The notes: generated from the letters alone by a model not told the origin. Counted from the first letter of the stretch, positions 1-7,746 are shown. The stretch: 10,672 bases of DNA from Pseudomonadota bacterium (GCA_018816605.1 JAHIVS010000050.1:1-10672); one strand, 5' to 3'. Translations and numbers: made by a program.

Positions 1-70
1 CTAGATTCTCCCGTGTGTATGGTGGTACTGCCCTGACCTTTGTATTGCTCTTTTTAACCCCGCCTGTTCA

Positions 71-105
71 TGCCCGGGAAAATCCTCTGCCGGTTTCCCC
101 GGGCA
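71..105 (-). terminator. GC-rich stem-loop after the response regulator gene, possible terminator
   Basis: An inverted repeat with arms TGCCCGGGAAA (71-81) and TTTCCCCGGGCA (94-105) pairs over 11 bp with one extra C, around a loop of about 12 nt. On the minus strand it starts about 20 nt beyond the stop codon of the receiver gene, where a terminator would be expected. Neither side has a clean T-tract, so an intrinsic terminator is only a possibility; it could instead be an mRNA-stabilising hairpin. Confidence 0.35.
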
Positions 106-125
106 AAGACCAAAAAGAGGCCTGC

Positions 126-623
126 TTAAAACCGTATTTTTGCCTTTTTTTCCCAAAAACTTTTTTCCTGTTCTCTCCACTGGGTGCCATGGAATCGGTT
201 ATCGTAGAATCCGGCAAGTCTTTCAAACCATTTTTCCCATGTACTTTTTTTCATTTCCAGGGCCTCCAGTACATCCGTAACAAAAACTTCAATATCTGCC
301 ATCTTATCTTTGGGTGCAAAGTATGCTGCTCCGCCCTTGGCAGATTTGTTAAGGCTCTCCTCTGATAAGGCGTGGGCCGTGAGCATTAAGGCAGGAATAT
401 TTTGACCATTGGCAATTTCAAGCAGCTCAAATCCGTTTACGCCCATAATATCCAGTATGGCAAGATCATACGGTTGACTTTCCAGCAGATGTTTTCCATC
501 TTCAAAATTGGATGCCGTGTCGATTTTACACTTATCTAAAAGTTCAATTAAAGACTCCAGCACATCTGCTTCATCATCTACGATCAGAATTTTTTTGCCT
601 TTTAATATGTTTTTTGAATTCAT
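126..623 (-). CDS. Stand-alone response regulator receiver protein
   Basis: A 165-residue single-domain receiver that would accept a phosphoryl group from a sensor kinase in the cytoplasm. All hallmark positions are present: acidic pair D16-D17 in ILIVDDE, phospho-acceptor D58 in LAILDIMGVNG, switch T82 in LMLTAHA, and K105 in FAPKDK. After the receiver (about residues 10-120) comes a basic and aromatic tail rich in Trp, Lys and Glu (about 125-165, with STWEKWFERL and a second Trp/Glu cluster) rather than a DNA-binding domain. Output is therefore probably by protein-protein contact. The frame is open to 704, but I chose the ATG at 621-623 because AAGGGA lies 7 nt upstream and the receiver fold begins shortly after it; the extra 27 residues look non-coding. 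No partner kinase lies next to it, so it is an orphan here. The tail resembles those of stand-alone receivers in Desulfobacteraceae, which I recall but cannot verify. The receiver call is firm; the pathway is unknown. Confidence 0.92.
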   Translation of the reverse strand: MNSKNILKGKKILIVDDEADVLESLIELLDKCKIDTASNFEDGKHLLESQPYDLAILDIMGVNGFELLEIANGQNIPALMLTAHALSEESLNKSAKGGAAYFAPKDKMADIEVFVTDVLEALEMKKSTWEKWFERLAGFYDNRFHGTQWREQEKSFWEKKAKIRF

Positions 624-736
624 TTGTTCGTCCCTTATGGTTATCAAAACAGTTAACGATGCAAAAGTCAGGCATGGATACTGGAGGTGATTTAGCAGCT
701 TCATTGTAAAAATATCCCTGCCTTTATGTCACATCC

Positions 737-766
737 ACCGTACAATTCCTGAATGAATGTTGTCAA
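737..766 (-). promoter_or_regulatory. Weak promoter candidate for the response regulator gene
   Basis: Read on the minus strand, a consensus -35 TTGACA (766-761) is followed after 18 nt by TACGGT (742-737), a poor -10. The -35 overlaps a short dyad, TTGTCAACAA, which could be an operator. It would give a leader of roughly 100 nt before the start at 623. The -35 is convincing; the -10 is not. Confidence 0.25.
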
Positions 767-816
767 CAATTTAAAACTCTTTCCAATCAAGTTGAATAAA
801 TCCGCTCATGTCGGTA

Positions 817-839
817 TTAAACTTATGTAATAAGTGTAA
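817..839. promoter_or_regulatory. Operator-like imperfect dyad
   Basis: A 23-bp dyad has half-sites TTAaACTTAT (817-826) and ATAAGTgTAA (830-839) around GTA, with one mismatched pair. The size and symmetry suit a homodimeric helix-turn-helix repressor. It lies about 195 bp upstream of the receiver gene on its promoter side. No regulator gene is visible in the window, and AT-rich DNA produces such dyads by chance fairly often. Confidence 0.3.
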
Positions 840-1252
840 TGGCCGGTAAATTTTTGACTCCGCTCTTTATCCAATTATGTTGCCAGTTTTTTTTGTTGCG
901 TGATTTTCTTCTAATGAATTTTTAAAGGATGTATTTTCTTTGGATTTAATTCTTTTGCTTTTTTTATTTTCTCATTTTTTTTACTTTTGACAGGTAATTT
1001 CCAACCAGGGTACAAAAAAAAACAGCCTACACCATATGTGGTAAGCTTATCTTTTCCTAAAATATAGGACTGGTGAAAGAAGCTCTCGGTAAATTAGGGA
1101 ATTTGACGTCTGACAGTTAGTACCATAAACAGTTGGAAGGATTTCAAGACATATCAGAAATTATTTTTTTAGATAGGAAGCATTTGCTCAATTTTTGAAT
1201 ATTTTTTTTATAGCTTTGCTGACAAAAGCAAACACCTACCCCTAACAGCTCT

Positions 1253-1306
1253 TGTCCCCATCCCAGGAATAACACAATATATTGTGTTATTCCTGGGATG
1301 GGGACA
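1253..1306. repeat. Perfect 54-bp palindrome (27-bp arms, no spacer)
   Basis: The left arm (1253-1279) begins TGTCCCCATCCCAGG and the right arm (1280-1306) is its exact reverse complement, ending CCTGGGATGGGGACA; the centre is AACACAATATATTGTGTT. Symmetry stops abruptly on both sides (T1252 against T1307). The outer GGGGACA/TGTCCCC resembles palindromes I associate with REP-like elements served by Y1 (IS200/RAYT) transposases in deltaproteobacteria, from memory only. TATTTTT follows on the plus strand, so as RNA it could also act as an intrinsic terminator, but no gene is seen just upstream. No transposase is encoded beside it. Confidence 0.9.
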
Positions 1307-1456
1307 TATTTTTCAGGTTCATAAAAATTTTTTGTCTCCATCTTGACAAAAGGCAAAAAAGCATTTACGTATCCTTTGTCTTAGGTCGAAAACGATCTTG
1401 GAGAAGACGGAAAGTGGAATCAGTCGGCAAGAGCGAGAATTTGGGCTCGCTTGGCT

Positions 1457-1464
1457 GGTATAAT
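1457..1464 (+). promoter_or_regulatory. Extended -10 promoter candidate for the giant secreted protein gene
   Basis: TGG followed by a consensus TATAAT (1459-1464) forms an extended -10 element (TGnTATAAT), a class that tolerates a poor -35; no good -35 is present 16-18 nt upstream. Transcription would start near 1471 and give a leader of about 115 nt before the ATG at 1585. The same bases also fit a degenerate tRNA-like fold at 1437-1489, so the match could be fortuitous. Confidence 0.45.
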
Positions 1465-1504
1465 CAGTGGTTCAAATCCCCCCCAATTCGCTTCCCGTAG
1501 TTGC

Positions 1505-1519
1505 AGCCGCAAGGCGGCT
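1505..1519 (+). other. Leader hairpin upstream of the giant gene
   Basis: AGCCGC-AAG-GCGGCT forms a perfect 6-bp GC-rich stem with a 3-nt loop, followed by a second GC-rich partner segment, GGCGGCAGCCGTC (1522-1534), that could pair with the same arms. It lies 49 nt upstream of the ribosome binding site. It could be an mRNA-stabilising 5' structure or a simple translation-control element. There is no T-tract, so it is not a terminator, and no known riboswitch core is recognised. Confidence 0.4.
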
Positions 1520-1567
1520 CTGGCGGCAGCCGTCATCCACCATGCCTGGTTCTTTTACCCACCCACT

Positions 1568-1575
1568 AAGGAGGA
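1568..1575 (+). promoter_or_regulatory. Strong ribosome binding site for the giant gene
   Basis: AAGGAGGA is a full Shine-Dalgarno match about 10 nt before the ATG at 1585. It fixes the start codon, and the residues that follow form a proper signal peptide. Confidence 0.85.
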
Positions 1576-1584
1576 AGGACAACG

Positions 1585-4500
1585 ATGCGACCAATCAACC
1601 GAACAATCGCTTTATTTCAGGGATATATCTTGGCGTGGCTGCTACTTCCATGCGTATTACTTCTTCCCCCCGCCGCAGTGGCCCATGCCACTGACCAGGC
1701 CGGTCTCTACGGTATGATCACCGACAACCAGAGCAAGCTGCCCATTGACGGCGTCCAGATCCTGGTCACCCTTTCCGGCGGCGAGCGAACCTACAGCGCC
1801 AGGACGGACGGCTTCGGCATGTTCCGCATCGACAACATCGAAAGTGGGACGTACAATCTCGCAGCCAATCACCCCGGCTACCATTCGGGCAGCGACAGCA
1901 GCGTATCCATCGCTACGGACAAACAGAATCGCTGGCAGAAAGAACTGACCCACAAAGAGCCCTTCTTCGATCTCTTTGTGGAGGTGGGCTGCGTCACCAC
2001 GGGGATGAAACTCAAGAACGTGCCTGTCCGTATCACCGCTACGCCAACCGATGGCGGAAGCGCCATTGAAAGGACAGACAAGACCGACGACCTGGGCTTC
2101 ATCCAGTTCACGGGCCTCCCGAGGGGCGGCTACAGCTTTGCCGTCAACGAGGGCGCTGGGAAGATCCCCGGCTGGACGTCATACTCGGAGACAGTATCCA
2201 AGGAACTGACGGGACCCCACTGGGCCGATGTGCTGCTCAAGCCCGAAACAAGCTATATCATCTCGTCGGTGTACGGTTTTAACCCCGTGACGGAAGAAAA
2301 CAACGTCCCGCTGGAGGGGATCATTGTTGAGTGCGAGGGAGTCCACCCCGACGACCCGGAGATTGTCCTGGCGCCTGTCCAGACCGGGGTCAGCGGCATC
2401 CGTAAGGAAAACAACAATTACTGGGACAACACAATGGCGGGTAAGGTCCGGTTTGCTGGCCTGCCCCATATTTCCTGGATCGTTCAGGGCAAGCGCCTGG
2501 GCTACAAACTCAGCGAAACCAAAGTCACCGCCATCCCGGAAGAGAACCTGCGCATTGATATGGCCCTCCAGGACACAAAGCTCACCGTCGTTGTGAACAC
2601 CCCCTACAACGACCCGGAGATGCTCGCCGGATTGAAAGTGCGCCTACAGGGACTCAAGGACAGTAACACCGCTGGCATCGACCGCATCCGGACCGTCGAA
2701 TACCAGGCCGCCCAGAACCAGGCCGTCGTCGTCTTCGATAAAATATTGCCGGGGAGTTATCTGACGACGGTGGCGGACATGGTCACAAAAACGGTGCCGA
2801 TCATTGTCGATGGTGTGGATATCCAGGCAGGAAAAACCAATCCTTCCAACAGATTTTCGGTTCGTTTTACCCATTCGGAATATATTGATGCCTTTGCTGA
2901 TGTAAACCACGAGGCGGTCATATTTCTGGAACCGGCGCCATTGACATTAACAGGGCATCTTAACCTGTCCAGCATTAATGGCGATGCAATTGAAGAAGGC
3001 GACATTTATAAGGCCACCAATTGGCATACAAAATCCAACCAAAAAGTGGAAATACGGGCTTCGGCGTACTATTCCCGGCACATGCCCGAGAAATGCCATC
3101 TTATCGAAGTAACAACAGATGACACTGGAGCTTTCACCGTATCTCTTCTTCCCGGCCTGTATGGCTTTGCGATTCCCGATATGGACGATTATTGGGGTGG
3201 TATGTTAACTTTGGAGGATCTGGATAGTGGAATTAGAATTTTCTTTAACTGGCCTTATTATCAAGAATGGCCTTACAGCAAAAAATCTGCGGATAGTTAT
3301 ATTTTTCCATCTTCATACGTTTCCGGAGGTATTGGCGGTATTGGTTTTTCTTCCGGGCAAAATCTGTATGGTCGGCTTGGACTCAGTCGAAAACAGTTCG
3401 TTTTCAATATGCATATCTGGGACTCTTTAGAAAACGACATCACCAGATCGCAGGTTATATACTTAGACGGTAGTAATGTGAGTTCGGAGGGGCTCCCGGT
3501 TCTGGAATACCGTGAATATCTGGGTATACTCAATGGAGGGATTTTGAGCTTATCGGGTCCCGAAAATCTCAGTTCAACATTCTATGAGTTTGAGATGACT
3601 AATAGGGAAAAAAGCACAATCGTAGGAAGTGTTCCGGGAACCTATACCATAGCATTCAATCATCCAGATTATGAACTGAAACCGGGCAGTCTTACAGAAA
3701 ATACACTCGAGTGGTATGAATTTCCCAATCCAGGTATTCTGCCACATTCGCCTTTTCCGGAAAATTATGGGGGCGCCTTCCCGCTGGGTTCTAAAACTGT
3801 CTTTGTGGATGCGAGACACAAAGCTAACACATCAACAGCCTACATTGAAGCTTATGGATGGAGAAAAGATTATTATGATTATACTGATCAGACGTGGAAA
3901 TGGGATTACAAGTATTTAGAGTTTAGCAGTAGCTCCCCACATTTCATAAGCTTCAGTCATACCGGCAATAAGGTATTTGGTGCTGGGAGAACAAGTGCAG
4001 GGCCATCTACCGTGTGGCATTATTATGCTGGTCAGTGGTACAAGTTGAATAATCCGGGAGGAAACTGGACAGGAAGAATATACATAGGAGGCCCTTCGCC
4101 AACTGAGCCATTAGCAGCGCCACTGAGCATTTCATATGATCTGGTAGTTGAGGCCCGAAATAATGATAACAAAGATGAGTTAATCAAAGATGTGGTGGTG
4201 GTGTTTAGGAATGGTACATCCGTCACTACGCCCGCTGTCCTGAGCGGAATGGCGCATATTGAGTCGAGAGAGACATCTGCCCAAGCTAGCCACCCCAGTT
4301 GGAGTGCTGTGGGATATAAATCGAGATTTCTCGACGGGCCGGGACAAACCCCAGTAAAGCTGCTTACCCTGTATATGCAAAGGGGCAATTCCCTGCAGGG
4401 GGAAATACTAAACGGTGAAACAGGCAAAAGCATGCCGGGCACTAAAATCAGCATTACTTATGGCAGTGGCTTACAAAGTTGGCTATTATCGAAAGAGGAT

Positions 4501-7500
4501 GGCACTTTCAGTTCGCCTTCTTCATTGCCCAATACAACATGCATGATAGATGTCAGGGCGGACGGGTTTGCGCCTTACCGAAAACGCCTGAATCCCGGAG
4601 ATGCGGCAGTCAATCCGGATGATCCCCGGGCTGGTGCGTTCATTTTCACAGGAAATGACGCCATCAAGCTGACGCCCCTCAAAAAGCCCGTTATTTTTCG
4701 AGACAGCCTGACAATGAACCGGCGGGGCGCCTTTTTGCCGGGGGCCAAGAAGGCCGGGAACCAGACAGTCTTCAACTCCTTCAACGCCGACGGCCCGCTG
4801 ACGATGACCTGGACGCTCGACGTGGGATTGGCGCAGAAGGAATACACAGTGAACCTGCCGGGCTTCGACAACGCGGACGGCTCTGCTGGCTCACCCCAAT
4901 CCCTCGTACTCCAGGACGGGATCAGGGAGGTCTGGCTCATCGACATGAAGAGTTTTCCACACAGCAGCTACAACGACGAACCTGTCCCGCTGACCCTGCC
5001 GGAAGCGCTCGAGCCCGCCCAGGCGGCCGCCTTTCTGAAGAATATCTGCACCGGGGCCGAGGGCTTCAAGAACGTCTATTACCAGCGGTTGACCAATTTC
5101 ACCACCGACACTGCAAACCCGGACGTCGCAAAAGTGACCGGCAAGGTGAAGCTCTGGCAGCTCCCGCCCGATCAATTCAATCCTGCGTTCATGGTCGTCA
5201 CCAAGCTAGGAGCGGTCAACGTCTATTCCCTGGAATACACTGGAAATTGGGCTGGCAAGGAGCTAACCGGAGCGCGGCTTCCGCCGTGGTTTGCCGGCAT
5301 GGCGGACATCATGGGTTCAGTTGCCGGCTCCCAGGCCATGCTGGGGGACGGCATCAAGAACGCCCTGCCCCGGGGAAAGATCATCGCCCTGCCCACCTTT
5401 AAGGCCAATGTGGTACTGCGAGCGACGAACGCCCTGGATTATGTCTATAGCATCGACACACAGATCAAGGAGGGGATGCAAAGCAACATCGGCGGCATTA
5501 TGGGGCTGGCGCCCGGTTTCATGGGACTCAGCATTTATGGCGGGGTCGAGGCCACGCTCAAGGGGGAGGACCGGGAGTTCTACCTCCAGCTCAAGGGGGG
5601 TATCGCCAAAAAAAGCGTGAACCAGGGCGACTACCAGCCCGGCTTCCTGAAGAAACTCGGGGCCAGGGTGGATCTCCGCCCCCCGCCGGCCGGGGAGGTT
5701 TACCGCTACGACAGCTACAAGTTCGATCCGGATAATCGGCCCGATGAGCTGGCCGTCCTGTACGGCGTAAGCGGCCAGGTCGGGGCGGAGATCTCGGCCA
5801 GCATTTTTCCCGTGCTGAAATATATCCCCAAGGTTGGCCCGGTGCTGTTTTTGCTGTACAAGTCGGGCGCCGTGGACATCCGGGCCTTGACCAAGGGGCT
5901 CATCGGGGTGCGTTCCATGAGCGGCTTCAAGACCACGTTCCCCCACCAGGAGGAACATGACACCTTGTTGGTCGGCCAGGAGACGAAGCAGTGGCGAAGA
6001 CATTTCCTCGGGGGAAACGAAGTCGGTGACCCGGTGAAAGAGGCAACGGACTCGAAAAAACTGGCGCTGCAAGAGCAGCACCAGACCGACCTTGGAGATG
6101 CATTTAAGAACGGGGCGGAGACCCTCGATATCGCCTTCGGCTTTGGCGTGGGCATGGATATGGTCATCGCCCGGAGCCTGGGCGCCAAGGCGACCATCGA
6201 GCTGTCCGGCGACGACGCCTGGACCGGAGCGCCCGCGATGCTCATCGACATCAACCCCAACGGAGACTGGCCCATCGTCAAACGTGTCCGAGGGGATCTC
6301 CGGGCGGTTCTGGAAGCCTACCTGCAAACCTGGGTGGCCCGTTTCCAGAAGAAATGGCACTGGAAGGCCTGGCCCATCGACTACCAGTTCGGCACCGAGT
6401 CGGTCATGAAACTCATCGAAATGGAAATTACCACCCAGCGGCGGGACCTGGCGACCGAGGGGCCGTTGGAATTCAAGAATGAATCGCCCGTTATCCTCGA
6501 TAAGGCGCCCCCTATCATCGCTTCCCGGATCGCCACCGGGGCAGGCGGGGATATGCTGCTTTACACCGACATGGCCGCGTCCGGGAGAGATATGGTCCTC
6601 AAGGCCAGCCTGCGGACGGGGAGCCAGGGCTGGGGTCAGCCCGTTGTTATTGCCCAGGCAGCCGGGACGATTGTCAACGCCGACATTATTGCCCTTGCCG
6701 GGGGGGGCTGGCTGGCCGTCTGGACCCAGATCGACAAGGAACAGGCAAATGTACTCTATCCGCCCTCGAAGATCATGTACACCATGGGGAACGCTGACGG
6801 CGCGAGTTGGACGTTGGCCGCCCTGGCGACCCAACTGGGTGATGTGGCGGGCGCGGTGAAGCTCATCCCCCACGGCCCGAATGTCGCCCTGGTATATACG
6901 GAAACAAAGGAGGGGCCTTCTGGAAACAGTTATGGCATAGACGCGATGGTCTGGAACCAGACGGCATGGTCCATACCCCAGCGTCTCGTTTCCGGCAATC
7001 TCAACGGCTTCGACGCTCTGGGCAGCGGCAATCTGCTAGAGCGACCCAGCCTCATCTCCTACAACAACGGGGACAGCCTGCATCTGATTGCGTGGACGGA
7101 GCAGGCAGCGGAACCCCTGCTGCTGAAAGAGGGCACGGGAAACGCCCTGGCCTTCACCCAAAACAACGCCCGTACCTACCTGGCCTACAGCGGCAAGGAC
7201 GGCGGGATCGGCCTCTTCCAGCGGGACGGGGGAACAGGCCCTTGGACGGATCAGGGTTTCCTGTTCCCCGATGCGGTTCCCCGGGAGCTGTCCCTGGCCG
7301 CAATCCAGGAAGACAACCGTGATCTAATTGTCATCGCCTGGACCCAGAGCGACGGCCAAACGACCAACCTGTATTATGGGACAATGGCGGTGGACGATGA
7401 GACACTCAAGGCAGTTACAAAGCTTGCCGCCTCCGGCGGGGATTTCCGCCAGCCAGCCTTCACTCTAGACACCACGGATGGCGCCCTGGAACTGACGGCC

Positions 7501-7746
7501 ATGCTGCAAAAGACAGACGGGATCAACCAGCTTCACGCCTATCGCCTGAGCGGAGCCCTTTTCCCCTGGGGCGACATCAACAATGACGGCCTCGTGGATC
7601 TACAGGACTTCATCATCATTCTGAGGATTCTCGTCAACGGCGGCCCCCTGGAACTTCCGGGAACAGATTGGGCCGACGTCAACCGGAACGGCAAAATCGA
7701 CCCGGGCGACGTCATCTATATTTTGAGGATTTTGGGGACGAAATAG
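1585..7746 (+). CDS. Giant secreted multidomain protein with C-terminal type I dockerin
   Basis: A 2053-residue exported protein. Residues 1-35 form a signal peptide (basic start, hydrophobic core LAWLLLPCVLLL, likely cleavage after AVAHA at 35); the Cys is preceded by Pro, so it is not a lipobox. Beta-sandwich modules of the carboxypeptidase-regulatory type follow at about 38-100, 126-200, 223-315, 329-405 and 936-1000, each with a V-x-V strand and a late G-x-Y/F pattern such as GTYNLAANHPGY. Residues about 1010-1630 match no family I know and include a hydrophobic stretch near 1410-1430. Residues about 1640-1985 contain recurring strand motifs (LLYTD, AVWTQ, LVYTE, IAWTE, LAYSG, IAWTQ) suggesting a sialidase-like propeller. 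Residues 1996-2052 form a type I dockerin with two calcium loops: D1997/N1999/D2001/D2005/D2008 and D2031/N2033/N2035/D2039/D2042. Dockerins bind cohesins, so the protein probably docks to a cohesin-bearing surface or extracellular partner; none is encoded nearby. The gene is GC-rich at both ends and AT-rich at about 2800-4650, yet the frame is intact. No catalytic residues could be identified, so its enzymatic role, if any, is unknown. Confidence 0.9.
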   Translation: MRPINRTIALFQGYILAWLLLPCVLLLPPAAVAHATDQAGLYGMITDNQSKLPIDGVQILVTLSGGERTYSARTDGFGMFRIDNIESGTYNLAANHPGYHSGSDSSVSIATDKQNRWQKELTHKEPFFDLFVEVGCVTTGMKLKNVPVRITATPTDGGSAIERTDKTDDLGFIQFTGLPRGGYSFAVNEGAGKIPGWTSYSETVSKELTGPHWADVLLKPETSYIISSVYGFNPVTEENNVPLEGIIVECEGVHPDDPEIVLAPVQTGVSGIRKENNNYWDNTMAGKVRFAGLPHISWIVQGKRLGYKLSETKVTAIPEENLRIDMALQDTKLTVVVNTPYNDPEMLAGLKVRLQGLKDSNTAGIDRIRTVEYQAAQNQAVVVFDKILPGSYLTTVADMVTKTVPIIVDGVDIQAGKTNPSNRFSVRFTHSEYIDAFADVNHEAVIFLEPAPLTLTGHLNLSSINGDAIEEGDIYKATNWHTKSNQKVEIRASAYYSRHMPEKCHLIEVTTDDTGAFTVSLLPGLYGFAIPDMDDYWGGMLTLEDLDSGIRIFFNWPYYQEWPYSKKSADSYIFPSSYVSGGIGGIGFSSGQNLYGRLGLSRKQFVFNMHIWDSLENDITRSQVIYLDGSNVSSEGLPVLEYREYLGILNGGILSLSGPENLSSTFYEFEMTNREKSTIVGSVPGTYTIAFNHPDYELKPGSLTENTLEWYEFPNPGILPHSPFPENYGGAFPLGSKTVFVDARHKANTSTAYIEAYGWRKDYYDYTDQTWKWDYKYLEFSSSSPHFISFSHTGNKVFGAGRTSAGPSTVWHYYAGQWYKLNNPGGNWTGRIYIGGPSPTEPLAAPLSISYDLVVEARNNDNKDELIKDVVVVFRNGTSVTTPAVLSGMAHIESRETSAQASHPSWSAVGYKSRFLDGPGQTPVKLLTLYMQRGNSLQGEILNGETGKSMPGTKISITYGSGLQSWLLSKEDGTFSSPSSLPNTTCMIDVRADGFAPYRKRLNPGDAAVNPDDPRAGAFIFTGNDAIKLTPLKKPVIFRDSLTMNRRGAFLPGAKKAGNQTVFNSFNADGPLTMTWTLDVGLAQKEYTVNLPGFDNADGSAGSPQSLVLQDGIREVWLIDMKSFPHSSYNDEPVPLTLPEALEPAQAAAFLKNICTGAEGFKNVYYQRLTNFTTDTANPDVAKVTGKVKLWQLPPDQFNPAFMVVTKLGAVNVYSLEYTGNWAGKELTGARLPPWFAGMADIMGSVAGSQAMLGDGIKNALPRGKIIALPTFKANVVLRATNALDYVYSIDTQIKEGMQSNIGGIMGLAPGFMGLSIYGGVEATLKGEDREFYLQLKGGIAKKSVNQGDYQPGFLKKLGARVDLRPPPAGEVYRYDSYKFDPDNRPDELAVLYGVSGQVGAEISASIFPVLKYIPKVGPVLFLLYKSGAVDIRALTKGLIGVRSMSGFKTTFPHQEEHDTLLVGQETKQWRRHFLGGNEVGDPVKEATDSKKLALQEQHQTDLGDAFKNGAETLDIAFGFGVGMDMVIARSLGAKATIELSGDDAWTGAPAMLIDINPNGDWPIVKRVRGDLRAVLEAYLQTWVARFQKKWHWKAWPIDYQFGTESVMKLIEMEITTQRRDLATEGPLEFKNESPVILDKAPPIIASRIATGAGGDMLLYTDMAASGRDMVLKASLRTGSQGWGQPVVIAQAAGTIVNADIIALAGGGWLAVWTQIDKEQANVLYPPSKIMYTMGNADGASWTLAALATQLGDVAGAVKLIPHGPNVALVYTETKEGPSGNSYGIDAMVWNQTAWSIPQRLVSGNLNGFDALGSGNLLERPSLISYNNGDSLHLIAWTEQAAEPLLLKEGTGNALAFTQNNARTYLAYSGKDGGIGLFQRDGGTGPWTDQGFLFPDAVPRELSLAAIQEDNRDLIVIAWTQSDGQTTNLYYGTMAVDDETLKAVTKLAASGGDFRQPAFTLDTTDGALELTAMLQKTDGINQLHAYRLSGALFPWGDINNDGLVDLQDFIIILRILVNGGPLELPGTDWADVNRNGKIDPGDVIYILRILGTK

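Larger units (their letters stand above)
624..1584. other. Long intergenic region between two divergent genes
   Basis: About 960 bp without a convincing gene. The left two thirds are very AT-rich with many T and A tracts. It holds the receiver promoter candidate, the 817-839 dyad, a TTGACA (987-992) with TACAAA 18 nt downstream but no gene following, the 54-bp palindrome at 1253-1306, and the promoter and leader of the giant gene. Composition changes to GC-rich from about 1500. Short open frames here are low-complexity or run through the palindrome and lack ribosome binding sites. Confidence 0.6.

Noticed and set aside
3..365. Open plus-strand frame with a signal-peptide-like start (ATG at 15) and a string RFSRVYGGT resembling a histidine-kinase G2 box
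   Set aside because: It overlaps the well-supported receiver gene on the opposite strand, has no ribosome binding site, and becomes low-complexity Phe/Leu/Pro. The G2-box resemblance covers only a few residues (YGGT without the following GLGL) and could be chance.
1144..1356. A 70-codon minus-strand frame
   Set aside because: Much of it is translation of the 54-bp palindrome and adjacent A/T tracts, and it has no ribosome binding site.
1343..1371. Consensus TTGACA with TACGTA 17 nt downstream as a promoter for the giant gene
   Set aside because: The -10 matches only two of six consensus bases, and the extended -10 at 1457-1464 is closer and much better.
4032..4454. A 140-codon antisense frame within the AT-rich part of the giant gene
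   Set aside because: It is a shadow of the sense frame: no ribosome binding site and no recognisable domain.
5317..6873. A 518-codon antisense frame inside the giant gene
   Set aside because: It lies wholly within the GC-rich part of the sense gene, where stops are rare on the other strand. Its translation is rich in Gly, Pro, Arg and His with no domain pattern, while the sense frame shows clear protein features on both sides.
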